Notes: a model not told the origin generated them from the letters alone. Counted from the first letter of the stretch, positions 24,688 through 36,000 are shown. The stretch is DNA of 64,000 nt from Prinsepia uniflora (GCA_032719365.1 CM064873.1:49040955-49104954); one strand, 5' to 3'. Program-made: numbers and translations.

Positions 24688-25798
24688 CAACTAGAACCAA
24701 GCTCGGGGGACCTGTTTGAGCCCATAGAGGGCTTTTCGACGCTTACACACATAAGTGGGGTGTTGAGGATCCACAAAATCAGTAGGCTGGGCCATGTGGA
24801 CGTCCTCGTATAGAGTGCCATGTAGGAACGCATTGTTGACGTCCAGTTGGCGAAGAGGCCAACCATTGGTGACCGCGAGGTGAAGGATAACACGGACGGT
24901 TGTGGGTTTAACCACAAGACTGAATGTGTTCGAGAAATCTACACCTATGTGTTGATGGAACCCCTTGACAACAAGGCGGGCCTTGAAGCGATCCACGGCT
25001 CCAGTAGGAGTCCGTTTGATGCGGAACACCCATTTGTTCCCAACCACATTGTGACTAGGATGAGGGGAAACCAACTCCCATGTTCCATTTCGGATAAGAG
25101 CATTGAGCTCATCAAGCATAGCGCTGCTAGGGGGTCTTTAATGGCCTGAGTCACACAGGTTGGTTCAACCAAGGATGGGAGTGGGTGAGTGGTGGTAGTG
25201 AGGGTGTAATTATGGACTCGTTTTACAGTCTCGATCTGAGTCCTAGTGAGCATAGGGTGAGTTCTTCTTACTGGTAGGGGGGGCTGTCTCCTAGTGTAAG
25301 TGCGAAAGAGGGGGGGGGGGGGGGGAGTGGAGATGGGGCAACAGGGTTCGAGACAGGGGTAGGGACATCAGAGGGGTTGCTGGGAGCAAGAGGCGGTGGT
25401 GAGGTCTTAACTGCAGTTGGATGAGGTTCGATTGCAAGTCCCTGCAAGGAGGCTGGGAGGAGGACGGTGGTGTTGGTGGTGGTAGTGTGATAGCGGATTA
25501 AAACGGAACAGAGGAGATAAGAGGAAGTGTGGAAAGCCAAGAGGCAAAGGTATCATGAGATACACTTAGGGAGGAAGGAGGAGTGGAGGAAGAGGGAAAG
25601 GTAGTTTCATCAAACTGCATGTGACGAGAAACGTACAGCTTGTGAGAGGAGGGATCATAGCAATGATAAGCACTTTGATTGAGGGAATAGCCATGGAAGA
25701 TGTAGGGGGTAGATCAAGGTTGAAGTTTGTTGGATGAATAGGTCCTAAGCCAAGGGAAACCGAGGCATTTGAATGTCCGAAGATGACTGTATTTGGGA
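24688..25798 (-). pseudogene. Ty1-copia element, downstream half (integrase C-terminus and partial reverse transcriptase)
   Basis: Minus-strand order: integrase C-terminal part (25798 to about 25560: KYSHLRTFKCLGFPW, SAYHCYDPSSHKLYVSRHM), a Pro-rich linker (25540-25268, including a run of about 16 G on the plus strand near 25311-25326), then reverse transcriptase (25119-24691): NGTWELVSPHPSHNVVGNKW, FKARLVVKGF, LDVNNAFLHGTL, ALYGLKQVPRAWF. The reading stops before the YVDD active site and joins an unrelated LINE fragment, so the RT is truncated. The upstream half of the same element lies at 62898-64000: the end of that piece (FSNSLP) continues directly into KYSHLR here once the insertion and its target duplication are removed. 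Confidence 0.85.
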
Positions 25799-26155
25799 TG
25801 TAACGACCCGTCCCAAATTTTTGGGATTTATTAAGGTTTAATTATGGATTAGCGAGGCTAATCGGAGATTAATCGAGGATTATCGGACGTTTAAGGCGAA
25901 ATTACGATTTTACCCCTAGACAAGGGTAAAAAGTTGACTTTTGACCTGAAAGGTCCGATGCGCGAGGATCGAGGAGCGTTACGTGGATCGGGTCGATACG
26001 AGACCGTAGACAGACGACACGTTGAAAACAGACTTCCGACGAGAAAGTTACGAGTCACGGAAGATTTTGGGAACTATTTACGACGACACATTTTACGAGG
26101 CAGTTAACTTGGCTTTTGTCTGGAGTGGGCCCCAGATATTTTCCAGGGCCCAATA

Positions 26156-26179
26156 GATGAGTGACAAGTGTCACTCATC
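26156..26179. repeat. 24-bp palindrome conserved in X LTRs
   Basis: GATGAGTGACA-AG-TGTCACTCATC: two perfect 11-bp arms with a 2-nt centre. The same palindrome with centre CT occurs in the minus-strand X LTRs at 29046-29069, 53698-53721 and 60171-60194, and this copy is repeated at 50808-50831. It lies about 360-540 bp from the LTR start in each. Confidence 0.85.
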
Positions 26180-27082
26180 CATTTCCTATCACCCCACATT
26201 CATGCATATCATCCCACATTCATGCATATCATCCTCATCTGTTTCATTCTTTCTGACAGGACCCATCCCAATCCCCCCGGGATTAGTGCGGGATGACCCT
26301 GCTCCCGTCTGCCACGGAGTGTCAGACAAGGGATATTTCCGACCTTGGCCTTCCCGGGCTATCAGAGTACGCCAGGATCCGGAGGAGGCATGTGATATCT
26401 CGATCTCTGCTACAGTCCACATCCGATGTCAACCTGAAGGGCAGTCAAAACATTAAAAACTGTGAGTGGACAAAACCAAGAGTTTATAAAAACATTTCAT
26501 AAGACATTTGTACCCTCCACTAAAAAGCATGCATGCATTCGAAAACCATTTAACCAAATGGACCACATATGGGAACTAAGCCCAAATCAGAAATAAACCA
26601 AGGTCGAAAGGACCACCATGGAATCGACCATACGGGCCACTGCCCAAATCCATAAAGAAACCAATAAGGGACTCAGCCCAAAACCATAACCATACGAAAA
26701 TCAAATACACGAGCCACTGCTCAAATCCTGTGCACACCTGTGCACACCACATATCAAATCTCATATATCATATCATATATCATATATACATATAAGTCAC
26801 ACAACCAATCCTGTCACGGTATCCAAAGCTACGCGCGTGCTACCCGGGTCTCAATCCGAGTCTTCTCAAAGTCAAGGTCAATGTCCGCAGACCACTGACC
26901 CTACCCGAGGTAATAGTAACCATAGCCTTCCTGAGAGTAAGGAACCCAACTGGGGGGTGACTCCACTCAGTTGGTGCTCCGTGACTACTCCGGGGTCCAC
27001 CCAGGCCAACGACCCTCCCCGGAGGAGATAATAGAAGTAAAGGAAGGTAGATGAACATATATATACATAACATAATATCCAT

Positions 27083-27310
27083 GCCTGGTTCCCCTGAACC
27101 GTCATGATCCATAATATCCATAGCCAAGGTAACATGCCGGTTCCCATAAACCGTCATGTACCGTAATAACATAACCAGGTAACATGCCGGTTCCCATAAA
27201 CCGTCATGTACCGTAATAACCAACAAGGGTTCATGCCGGTTCCCATAAACCGTCATGAACCATGATACCATATTAAGAGTTCATGCCGGTTCCCATAAAC
27301 CGTCATGAAC
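27083..27310. repeat. Tandem hairpin-forming repeats in X LTR
   Basis: Five units spaced about 50 bp apart. The core CATGCCGGTTCCCATAAACC plus GTCATG is an imperfect palindrome (CATGcCGGTT / AACCGtCATG around a CCCATA loop). The first unit is degenerate. Equivalent arrays lie at about 51735-51962 and 58203-58437. Confidence 0.85.
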
Positions 27311-28020
27311 CGGGAAATCCATTTAAGGTTCCCTGACCTGAAATCAAAACCGTAAAGTAGCTTGGGTCTCGTACCCGAACATAGGACATCAGTTGGGCAC
27401 CGTGCCCGATATCTGAGGTCATATGCCCGAGACAAAACCAAATGGGTCTCATACCCGAGTTTATCCTTTTGAAATCCAAATCCAGTTCATTTAAATCAAT
27501 AAAGAAATACAGACCCGTATAAGCACCATATAAGGCCGAAACCTCGAAATACGTGCTTATACGTAACCACATAGAAATGCACCCATGGAATCATCAAACA
27601 TGTATTAAAACATATAACAAACATTTATGCATGCACCAATTTAGAAAACAAGGTCCACTCACAGACCGTCCGAGCTGCCGCCTCAATTTGCGTGCCATAC
27701 GGCTCCCCGAGCCGATCACCGTCACCGGGACTCCCAAACCTGTCCAAATTGTAATAGAAGGTTACTAACTACTTAATTAACCTCCCACTAAAGCCCCGTA
27801 ATTTTCCCATATTTTTAACTATTTTTAAAACCGAACCTAAACCTTCCGATGCCCCGAAACATATCGAGACGGTGTCCGATCGACACGAAACCAGTCCCAA
27901 AATGTTCGTTACATCGAATAGATGATTTCACATGTTGGAACCTTCCCCAGATTCCCTGCCACGCGCCTTCACGCGCCGCCCGAAGTGGCTGCGCGTGGGC
28001 TTCACGCGCCAGCTACAGTA

Positions 28021-28340
28021 CCTGATGACGTCATCGCTGACGTCAGCATGACGTCATCTGACAGCTGTCAGGTCTGACATGTCAGACTCTGACAGGTGCC
28101 ACGTGTCAAGCTCCCATTGGTCCATGTCACTGTGCTGTCAGTGCCACGTGGCAGTCTGACATGTGCCACGTGTCATCACGGCACTAGTCCACGTCTGTGC
28201 CACGTGTCAGCCCCTGATTGGGCCACGTCACTGACATGTCAGTGCTGACTGTGCACTGACATGTGACACGTGTCGGCTGATGAGTGGTCCACGTCACCTG
28301 ACAATCTGACAGGTGCCACGTCATCATGCCACGTCACCGC
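28021..28340. promoter_or_regulatory. ACGT-core box cluster in X LTR (copy A)
   Basis: Thirteen ACGT cores in about 315 bp: three TGACGTCA palindromes, five CACGTG-containing boxes (mostly CCACGTGTC, the ABRE/G-box form), four CCACGTCA and one CCACGTCT, interspersed with TGACATGTCA and TGACAG motifs. These are binding-site shapes of plant bZIP (and G-box bHLH) factors. They lie about 1.25-1.56 kb into the LTR, presumably in U3. Regulation is inferred, not shown. Confidence 0.6.
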
Positions 28341-29585
28341 CTTCAACCACTCGACGGGTTGACCCGAACCCTGCAACCGGGTCGCCGTGACCCGCGACTT
28401 GACCAGGCCGGTTCTCCGCCGTCCGGCCACCAAAATCGTTCCCGTTTGTCCTATTCTCTTCGTCCCTCCCTAACCTAGAGTTCTAGGACCTTAGAATGGA
28501 ACGGAAACATCAAAAACTAACCCTTCAAGATTGGCTATGGCGGGTGAGTTTTCCCCCGCCGTTCACGGCCGTTCCAGGCCACCCCAAGCCCCAAAACCAA
28601 TCCTACTGAGCTCCTAGGACTACCAGCAACCTAACCCAATCCTTGGAATCAGCTAAAAACCATTAAAACACAATTTCAAATTTTTGAAGTTTTCTTACCT
28701 CACGGGTTCGGCTCCGCCGTGTCCTCCGCCGCCTGCCATCGTCCAACCTCTCAGCCCTCCGCCTCTCACACTCCTCACGATCATATTATCTCCTAGGGAA
28801 TGGTGGTGTGTGTGTGCTGCTTGGAGAAAAATGAAGAAAAATGGGGTTATGGGTTTCGGGTTGGAGAATGAACAAAGATGAAGGAGGGTGGCTGATGAGA
28901 GAAAGAGAGATGGATGGTGGGGATTAAAAGATGAGATTGAAATGGATGGTTAAGATTGAATGGTGGGTGGGTTTGGTTTATAAAAGTAATTAAATAATAT
29001 TAATTAATTATATAGATCCACATTTTGGGGGGTCTAAGCCAATGGGATGAGTGACACTTGTCACTCATCCATGGGGCCCACCAAAATATCCACCCAATCA
29101 GATTTCGCCAAAACGTCCCCGTCTCGAAGTTCGTGCATAGTGAAATCGAACTTCCGTGACCCATAACTCTCTCGTTCGAAGTCCGATTTCAGTGTGCCGC
29201 CTGTCTATGGATTCGTATCGTTCTTATCTACGTAACGGTCTTCGGCCCTCGGCCGTCGGACCTTTTGGTCAAAAAGTCAACATTTGACCCCATTTAACCA
29301 AAATTACCAAAATGCCCCTAAACTTCCGAACGTCATAACTTCCTCCCCGAACGTCGGAATTGAACGTGCCACCTGTCTATGAACTAGTGACGTCACGAAC
29401 TACGTCACGGTCATCGGTCAAAGTCCATTTGACCGCCCGAACGAAAAGTCAACATTTTACCCATGCTAGGGGCAAAACGATCATTTCGCATCGTTCGTCC
29501 GATTTAGCCTAACTAATCACCGATTAACCTCACTAATCGTGATTAGTCACTAATTTAATCATGGAATTTGGGACGGGTCATTACA

Positions 29586-29789
29586 ACCTTCCCTCCTTAA
29601 TTAATTTCGTCCCCGAAATTCCAACCGACCTAAACCCAACCGTTCTTCCCTCCTTAATTTGTTCCGTGCTCGAAACAACTATTCTGATTCCACATCCATC
29701 TCGTGGAAAGTAGAATCGACCTCGAAATACGTGTACACTCGTATACCAACTAACTAGAACAATACTTACTCGTCTGCAACCAGACGTAC
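29586..29789 (-). mobile_element. Remnant of X-element internal region with polypurine tract, next to copy A LTR
   Basis: Minus-strand TTAATTAAGGAGGGAAGGT lies directly before the LTR and serves as polypurine tract. The sequence equals 54238-54441 and stops at CGTAC (29785-29789), where the Athila-like element starts; in the second copy the sequence runs on uninterrupted (CGTACCACTAACG). Confidence 0.85.
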
Positions 29790-30490
29790 TGATAGGACGT
29801 TAAATAAGCATTATTTTATATTATTTTATACCCTTTATACTTGACTTTTAATATTAAAATATTAAATAAATTGATAAAATAAATTATTTTGTGATTTTTA
29901 TGTTTAGAAAAATAAAGGTTGTAATTTGGAGTATTTTTGGCGAAAGAATCGTTTCGATCGGAATTATAACGAATAAAATATGGACGAAATTCGGTGGAAT
30001 AATTAATTTAGTTATATTTTAATTAAATTAATTAGCTGCAGCCCATTTTTGCAGCCCAAAAAGAAAAGAAAAAAAGCCCAAGCCGTCAGCCCGTGCAGCT
30101 TCCTCCGGCCCAATCGCATCAGCCCAGGCCCGCGTCCCTGTGTAGCCGTGCGGCCCAGCTTCCTGCAGCCCAGAGGACCCGTCGACAGGCGCCGGCCGAA
30201 CTGCTCTCCCACCACTCGGTGCGCGCGTCCCGATCCGCTTCTCCTCTCTTCAGCGCGCACCTGCCGAGCTGCAGCTCTCCAATTCAGCAGCCAGCCACCG
30301 AAATTTTCTTCCCTATTTTCCAGCAGATCCCATTTAGTTTCCAGCCACCTTCCAACAACTTTCCAACCCAATTTTACAACTTTACAACTCAAACCACCTC
30401 TAAACATCATCACAAATCTTTATTACTCATCATTCCATTATTCCATTTTTTTTATTGTATTTTTATATTATTTTTGGTAGCTTTCTCCAC

Positions 30491-30500
30491 CTATAAATAG
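30491..30500 (+). promoter_or_regulatory. TATA box of Athila-like LTR
   Basis: CTATAAATAG, a close match to the plant TATA consensus. Transcription would start near 30520-30530, making the bases after it R/U5. Same box at 41181-41190 in the second LTR. Confidence 0.7.
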
Positions 30501-30637
30501 GAGTTGATTTCACTTGTTGAAATCACTTCCAAGTAGCACAAAATTGAGCTTCTTATAGGAGAAATCTTGGCAAAATAGTTCCAATACAATTTTGAGAGTT
30601 CAAGTCCGAATTTCCTTGTTTAATCTTCTTCCATCTT

Positions 30638-31029
30638 CATAAGGTTCCAGCCGCTGTTCGGTGTTCCTTGTGAAAAACAATCCATTGTTCTCATCCAATC
30701 TGAAAAGTGTAACATTTGCTCTCCATTCTCTTAAACTCTTTTATTTGTTATTGGTTCTAATTATAATGCAATATATGTATTGGTTTCTCCTTCCTATCTT
30801 TTGTGAAAATTGAGTATAATCTCCATGTGTTTTACTTTCTAAAAATCATTTACTTCTTACATTTTAGAGCTTAAACTTCATTTCGAAACTAAATGTTGAT
30901 CCGCTGTTCGGGGCATTTAGAGTAGATTTGGAGAGATTTAATGTATGACCGCTGTTCGGCGCATTAAATCACAAACTTAAGGTAATTATATTATAAGTAA
31001 AAATCCGCTGTTCGGTGCATTTATAATAT
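30638..31029 (+). other. Array of four stem-loops with conserved CCGCTGTTCGG apex (LTR copy 1)
   Basis: Hairpins at 30638-30672 (CATAAGG/CCTTGTG), 30889-30920 (CTAAATG/CATTTAG), 30935-30970 (GATTTAATG/CATTAAATC) and 30988-31029 (ATATTATAA/TTATAATAT). The outer stems share no sequence, yet each encloses the same 11-mer, itself able to form CCG/CGG around CTGTT, preceded by 5-8 unpaired bases. They lie downstream of the TATA box, so they would be in the RNA leader. Function unknown. Confidence 0.75.
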
Positions 31030-31664
31030 GAATAATGTATGAAGAAATATGAGTTTGTGAAGGTATAATTTCGTGATTAATTCAAATATTTGCAATTGTA
31101 GTATGTTGTTGAAGTTTGTGTTTACGGGAAGTCTACTTTGTGCATAAGTTAGAATAGAAATAGAATGAGTTTATCTATGCTTTTACTTATTTACATAATT
31201 ACAAACCTCTTCAAAACCCCCCTTGTTTATTCTTTATTCTTTTATTCTTTATTCTTTTATTCTTTGATGCTTTTATTCTTTCATTCCTTTATTATTTAAT
31301 TTATTGATTCTTTGATTAATTAATTCCTTTGTTCTTTGATTAACTAAGTCCTTTATTCTTCTATTATTTCATTCTTTAATTCGTTAATTTATTAATTCTT
31401 TGTAATTCATTAATTTATTATTATCTTGTTCATCTATTCTTTAATTTATTAATTCTTTGATTGTTTAATTCTTTTATTATTTAATTCTCTAATTCATTAT
31501 TCTTTTATTCATAATCCCACTAACACATTATTAATGTTCCCTAATTTCCCCGGTTAAGAACGATCCCTATTTACCAATACTACATCTACACAAAAAGGGT
31601 TTAAATTGCACAACACTCGAATTACATGTTTAATTTAATGCGTAGTTTGGGCGTAGTCAATTTT

Positions 31665-31682
31665 TGGCGCCGTTGCCGGGGA
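31665..31682 (+). other. Primer-binding site, tRNA-Asp type
   Basis: TGGCGCCGTTGCCGGGGA, complementary to the 3' end of plant tRNA-Asp, 5 nt after the LTR end. This primer is usual for Athila/Tat-type elements. The second copy is at 42355-42372. Confidence 0.85.
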
Positions 31683-33051
31683 AATTGAAAATCATTTTAA
31701 TTTGTTAGTGTATGTATATAACTTGTGCATATTATACTTGTTTATAAATTTTATTTTTGTTAATATTATATTTGTTTATAACATTTACTTACTTGTTTAT
31801 ATTTTATTTATCCATCTTATTATTGTTCTTATTATGTTTGTTTATAATGCTCATACTTTACTTTTTCTTAATTTCTAATTTATACTTGTTCATAAATGTT
31901 AATAATTTTTTTTTTAATATATATATTTGTTCATAATAAATTTGATACTTGTTCATAAATGCATATTTTATATGTTCACTTTTCTTTACTTTTACTTTTA
32001 TTTATTCCATTATACTTTATTCCATTAACTTAATATTCACACTTTTTCTTTATTCCCTTAACTTAATATTCACACTTTTTCTTTATTCCCTTAACTTTAA
32101 TTATATTACATTAACTTTATTCCATTAACTTTCTTTTAATTTTATTACATAACCTTTATGTTCCACTAACTTTATGTTTACACTTATTTTATTTTTATCA
32201 ATTATTTGTTTATGTCTTGTTAAACTTTAAATCTGAAATGAAAAAAAGAAAATTCGGAATAAATAAAAAAAAAAATTAAAAAAAAAATTAAAAAAAAAAT
32301 TAAAAAAAAAATTAAAAAAAAAAATTTTAAATTTTTTTTATGAAACTTTATTCATCTTTGAATTTCCTAAAGTGTAAGTATTGTTTCCTATTAATTGTTT
32401 TAGAGTTGCATGAATCTCTTAGTCCCTTTTTCTTCAAAATCTTACTTTCGGGAACAGGTAGTGCCCCTCTTATTTACTTTCTCCTTAACCCTTCATGATG
32501 TGTGGATTTCATCACCACATACCATAGACTCGAATCTATGGACATGAGGTTGGGGCGGAGTTTGTAAACACTAGGGTTTGGTAATTCTCTACGTCATCAT
32601 TTGGATTAATTATGGTGTCTAGGAGAGTTATGACTGGTGACAAGTTTTGGATTAAGAAAGGGAACACCAATGGAGTATATGCCAAGCTAGCCTCGGGGTG
32701 CTCTTAAAATTATCCTTGCTTCTCGCGTTACATCTATCTCAACTGGCCATGATTAATGTTGAATGGTGGAATGGTGGTTATCAGTACGCGCAGGCCGTAC
32801 GCCCAGGAAAGTACTATGAGAAGCGGAAGGGGAAAGTTATTCATGACACTCTAAAACTCTACTTATTGCATTATTAGTTTGCATTTGAAATTTGTGTATT
32901 TTCTTTCCATTAACGTAACTTTTTGGTAATTCTGGTTTCTATTTATGTGCTATTTTATGCAAATCTCTACTATCTTACACTTATTATCTTTTCTTGTGTA
33001 TACTTGCCTTCTAACTTAGAGTTTTGTTTTCATAGAGGTACGAACTTATGA
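31683..33051 (+). other. Non-coding leader of Athila-like element
   Basis: AT-rich leader between PBS and gag. It includes a 32-bp direct repeat (CTTAACTTAATATTCACAC..., about 32026-32090), an (A9TT)n-like tract (32264-32330) that differs by one A between the two element copies, and a possible intron: donor-like ACAG/GTAGTGC near 32456 and acceptor-like TTTTGTTTTCATAG ending at 33036. No coding region supported. Confidence 0.6.
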
Positions 33052-36000
33052 ATGCGTGCTCATCAATCTAAGCTTGATCGGCTGAGAAGACAACTTGACA
33101 TCTCACCAAGCAACGCCACATTCAGAGACGCACTTAAGCGAACCAGTTCGTTCGAACCTCCATCCCCAATATTCGGTGAGTCCAAAAGCGAGAAGAGTAA
33201 TTCAGAAGAAGAACAGATTTTTGGAACACCGATAACCATGGCACGAAACCTGAGTATCCGGGAGCAGACATGTGCAAACACAAATGGCACTACAGACTTC
33301 TGCATCCAGTATCCCGAGCCTCGAACCAACAAGAAAGATATTGAGCTTAAGAGTGGAGTTCTTCATCAACTACCCAAGTTCCGTGGAATCAGAAATGAAG
33401 ATCCACACAAACACTTAACGGAGTTCCAATTCATCATTAGTAGTATGTGTCCGGATGATGCGGACTTGGAAATCATGAAGCTGAAAGCTTTCCCATTGTC
33501 CTTGGAAGAAAGAGCACGGGTATGGCTTTTAAGTCTCCCACCCAATCATATTGACTCTTGGGAGAAGTTGGTTCAGGAGTTTCTTACCAAGTACTTCCCT
33601 GCCTCAAAGATTACGGTCTTAAGAAAAGAGATCACTGGAATCAAGCAGAAAGAACATGATGAGAATTTCAGCCAGTACTATGAGAGGTTTAAGGAACTTT
33701 GTGCTTCATGCCCTACTCACGGGATCACAGAAGGCTATCTTTTAACCTACTTTTATGAAGGACTCAAAGGTTGGGATAGAGGACTGCTCGATGCTGCAGC
33801 TAATGGAAGCTTCTTAGCTCGGAGCCTAGTAGATGGTCGTGCACTACTTGAAAGCCGTGCACTCAATGATGCACAATATGAAGGTGCCGATCCCATTTCT
33901 AGAAAGGTACATGAGGTAAGTTCCCATGCTATAAATGATTCAAAGTTAGATAAAATCACCTCTATGCTTTCGAATATGCTTGAGCTAAAGAAACAGGTAG
34001 CTCCAGTTTGTTCCATATGCTCTCAAGGCCATCTTGAGGAACAATGTCCCTACACTGCAAGGGAAGAAGACTCCGGAACTGAAATGGCACACGCCATTGG
34101 AGGCTATCAAGGAGGGCCAAGGACCCAAGGTTACAGTTGGAGAGATCCGAACAATGTCCTAAACCCTCAGCACATGTCGACCGGGCCAAACCGTGTCCCA
34201 GACCAGTTCCCAAGGCCCACATGGCAACCAAGGCCCACATGGCAACCAAGGCCCCCGGTCCCATTTTCTAACTTTTCTCATAATCATGCAAATAATCATA
34301 CTTCCTCATCTTCTAATCCTGATTATGATAAAATGCTGGCTGCTCTTTCCCAAGGGCAGCAAACACTAATGGCGTCAACTCAGGCTCTTGTCACAGGTCA
34401 GCAAAATCAACAAAAAGACATCGCTGATCTCAAGGACCAAATGGGTAAGGTCGTGGACTTCATGGGTAAGATCCAAGCTAGCGGGGTGCTTCCACCTCAA
34501 CCTACGCCCAACCCAAATGTAAGACCGGAAGCCAATGCAATCACCACTCGAAGTGGTAAAGTGCTCGGAGAAATAGAACCAGATCCAGCCGTTTCTGAGG
34601 CTGAAAAGCACAAGGTGGCAACTAAGACCACCATGGCACAACCGCCAGTTCAACCTACCCACACACAAGGTAATAACCCAATCCCTTCAAGTTCGGTTGT
34701 TACTAATTCCCCGTTTGTGCATGCACCATTTCCAAGTAGGCTTGCCAAATCTAAGAAGAATGAATCCGATGAGGAAATCTTGGAGATCTTCAAAAGGGTG
34801 CAAATCAACATGCCCTTGATCGAGTGCATCAAACAAGTGCCGAAATACGCAAAATTTCTGAAAGAGTTATGCACTCCAAGGCGCCAGACGAGGGAGAAGG
34901 AGGTTGTGATGGTGAGTGAAACAGTTTCTGCTGTAATCCAGCGTCGGCTACCCCCAAAGTTGAAGGATCCAGGGAGTTTTTCTGTTCCCTGCGTGATTGG
35001 TAACAAGTCATTTGATAAAGTCATGCTAGACTTAGGAGCATCCATTAATGTTATGCCATATTCACTATATGTTGCCCTAGGTCTAGGTAAATTACAGCAT
35101 GACGATATTATCATTCAGTTAGCCGATCGCTCTAATGTGTATCCTAAGGGATACGTAGAAGATGTTCTTGTGCAGGTTAACCAGCTCATCTTCCCAGCTG
35201 ACTTTTATGTCCTAGACATGGAGGATTCCCCTACGAATCAAGCTCCACTAATGCTGTTGGGAAGACCATTCATGAGAACTGCCAAGACAAAGATTGATGT
35301 GTTCAACGGAACATTAACTATGGAAGTAGACGGAGAGGAGATTGGCTTCAACATCTTTGATGCCATGAGGTACCCTAGTTCCGCAACTCATACTACTTTT
35401 TCTATTGACGTGTGCACTTCTCTCGCAGAGAAACATTTTGATTCAATTCGAGAAGACACACTCAACATGATAATCCAGGAAGGAGTTGGCCTAACACAAT
35501 CAGGGGACGCCTTGGTTGAGGATACGGATTACGAACTAGAACCTCGAATTTGGGATGAAGTCATGACCCTAAATGAGACCCCTAGAATGGTGAATCATCA
35601 GGTACCCTCGTCATTTCCAATTAGTACTAATGCCACTCCTCCTTCAGTGATTCAGGCCCCAGTTCTCGAGCTCAAAGTTTTGCCTGACCACCTGAAGTAT
35701 GCCTATCTTGGCTCGGACGACACTCTGCCCGTCATAGTGTCTTCTGCACTAACCGAGTCACAGGAAGATAGACTGGTACAGGTCTTGACAAAGTACAAGA
35801 CAGCCATTGGATGGACTCTGTCAGATATCAAGGGAATCAGCCCTACAACCTGTGTGCATCGAATCTTACTAGAAGATGATGCAAAGCCCTCTCGCGAAGC
35901 CCAACGTCGCCTCCATCCTCCGATGATGGAAGTTGTGAAACAAGAGGTCATCAAACTCTTGGACTGTGGTGTCATCTACCCAATTTCAGACAGCAAATGG

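Larger units (their letters stand above)
26254..29585 (-). mobile_element. X-element LTR, minus orientation (copy A, 3332 bp)
   Basis: Reads TGTAATGACCCGTCCC...GGGATGGGTCCTGTCA on the minus strand. The 5-mer CTTTC (26249-26253) flanks its lower end. It is almost identical to 50906-54237 (same length, only about half a dozen substitutions seen) because both belong to a 4.27-kb duplicated block; it is more diverged from 57378-60710. It contains the hairpin tandem array (27083-27310), the ACGT-box cluster (28021-28340) and the conserved palindrome. No coding sequence is supported. At its upper end it is followed by 204 bp of X internal sequence (29586-29789), then the Athila-like insertion. Confidence 0.9.
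29790..31659 (+). repeat. Athila-like LTR, copy 1
   Basis: TG...CA ends. TATA-type box CTATAAATAG at 30491-30500, with a perfect 8-bp inverted repeat (TGATTTCA-CTTGT-TGAAATCA, 30505-30525) at the expected transcription start. Then four CCGCTGTTCGG stem-loops (30638-31029) and a T-rich (TTTATTC)n-like tract (31227-31500). The GC-rich part 30035-30300 holds overlapping open frames on both strands without recognisable domains. Confidence 0.92.

Noticed and set aside
24058..25149. Plus-strand frames at 24058-24300, 24532-24813 and 24847-25149
   Set aside because: The last two mirror the minus-strand LINE/copia coding sequence; the first shows no family signature.
27083..27310. CRISPR-like regularly spaced repeats
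   Set aside because: Plant LTR tandem repeats with similar, not unique, spacers; no cas genes; eukaryotic context.
2416..29585. X-family units as DNA transposons with terminal inverted repeats
   Set aside because: The ends are inverted, but direct LTR pairs, a tRNA-Met primer site, a purine tract and 5-bp target duplications show an LTR retrotransposon.
30012..30480. Overlapping open frames on both strands in the GC-rich part of the Athila LTR (133-143 codons)
   Set aside because: They lie in LTR non-coding sequence, carry no domain, and the plus-strand frames are disrupted by the 34-bp deletion in the other LTR. Chance frames in GC-rich DNA.
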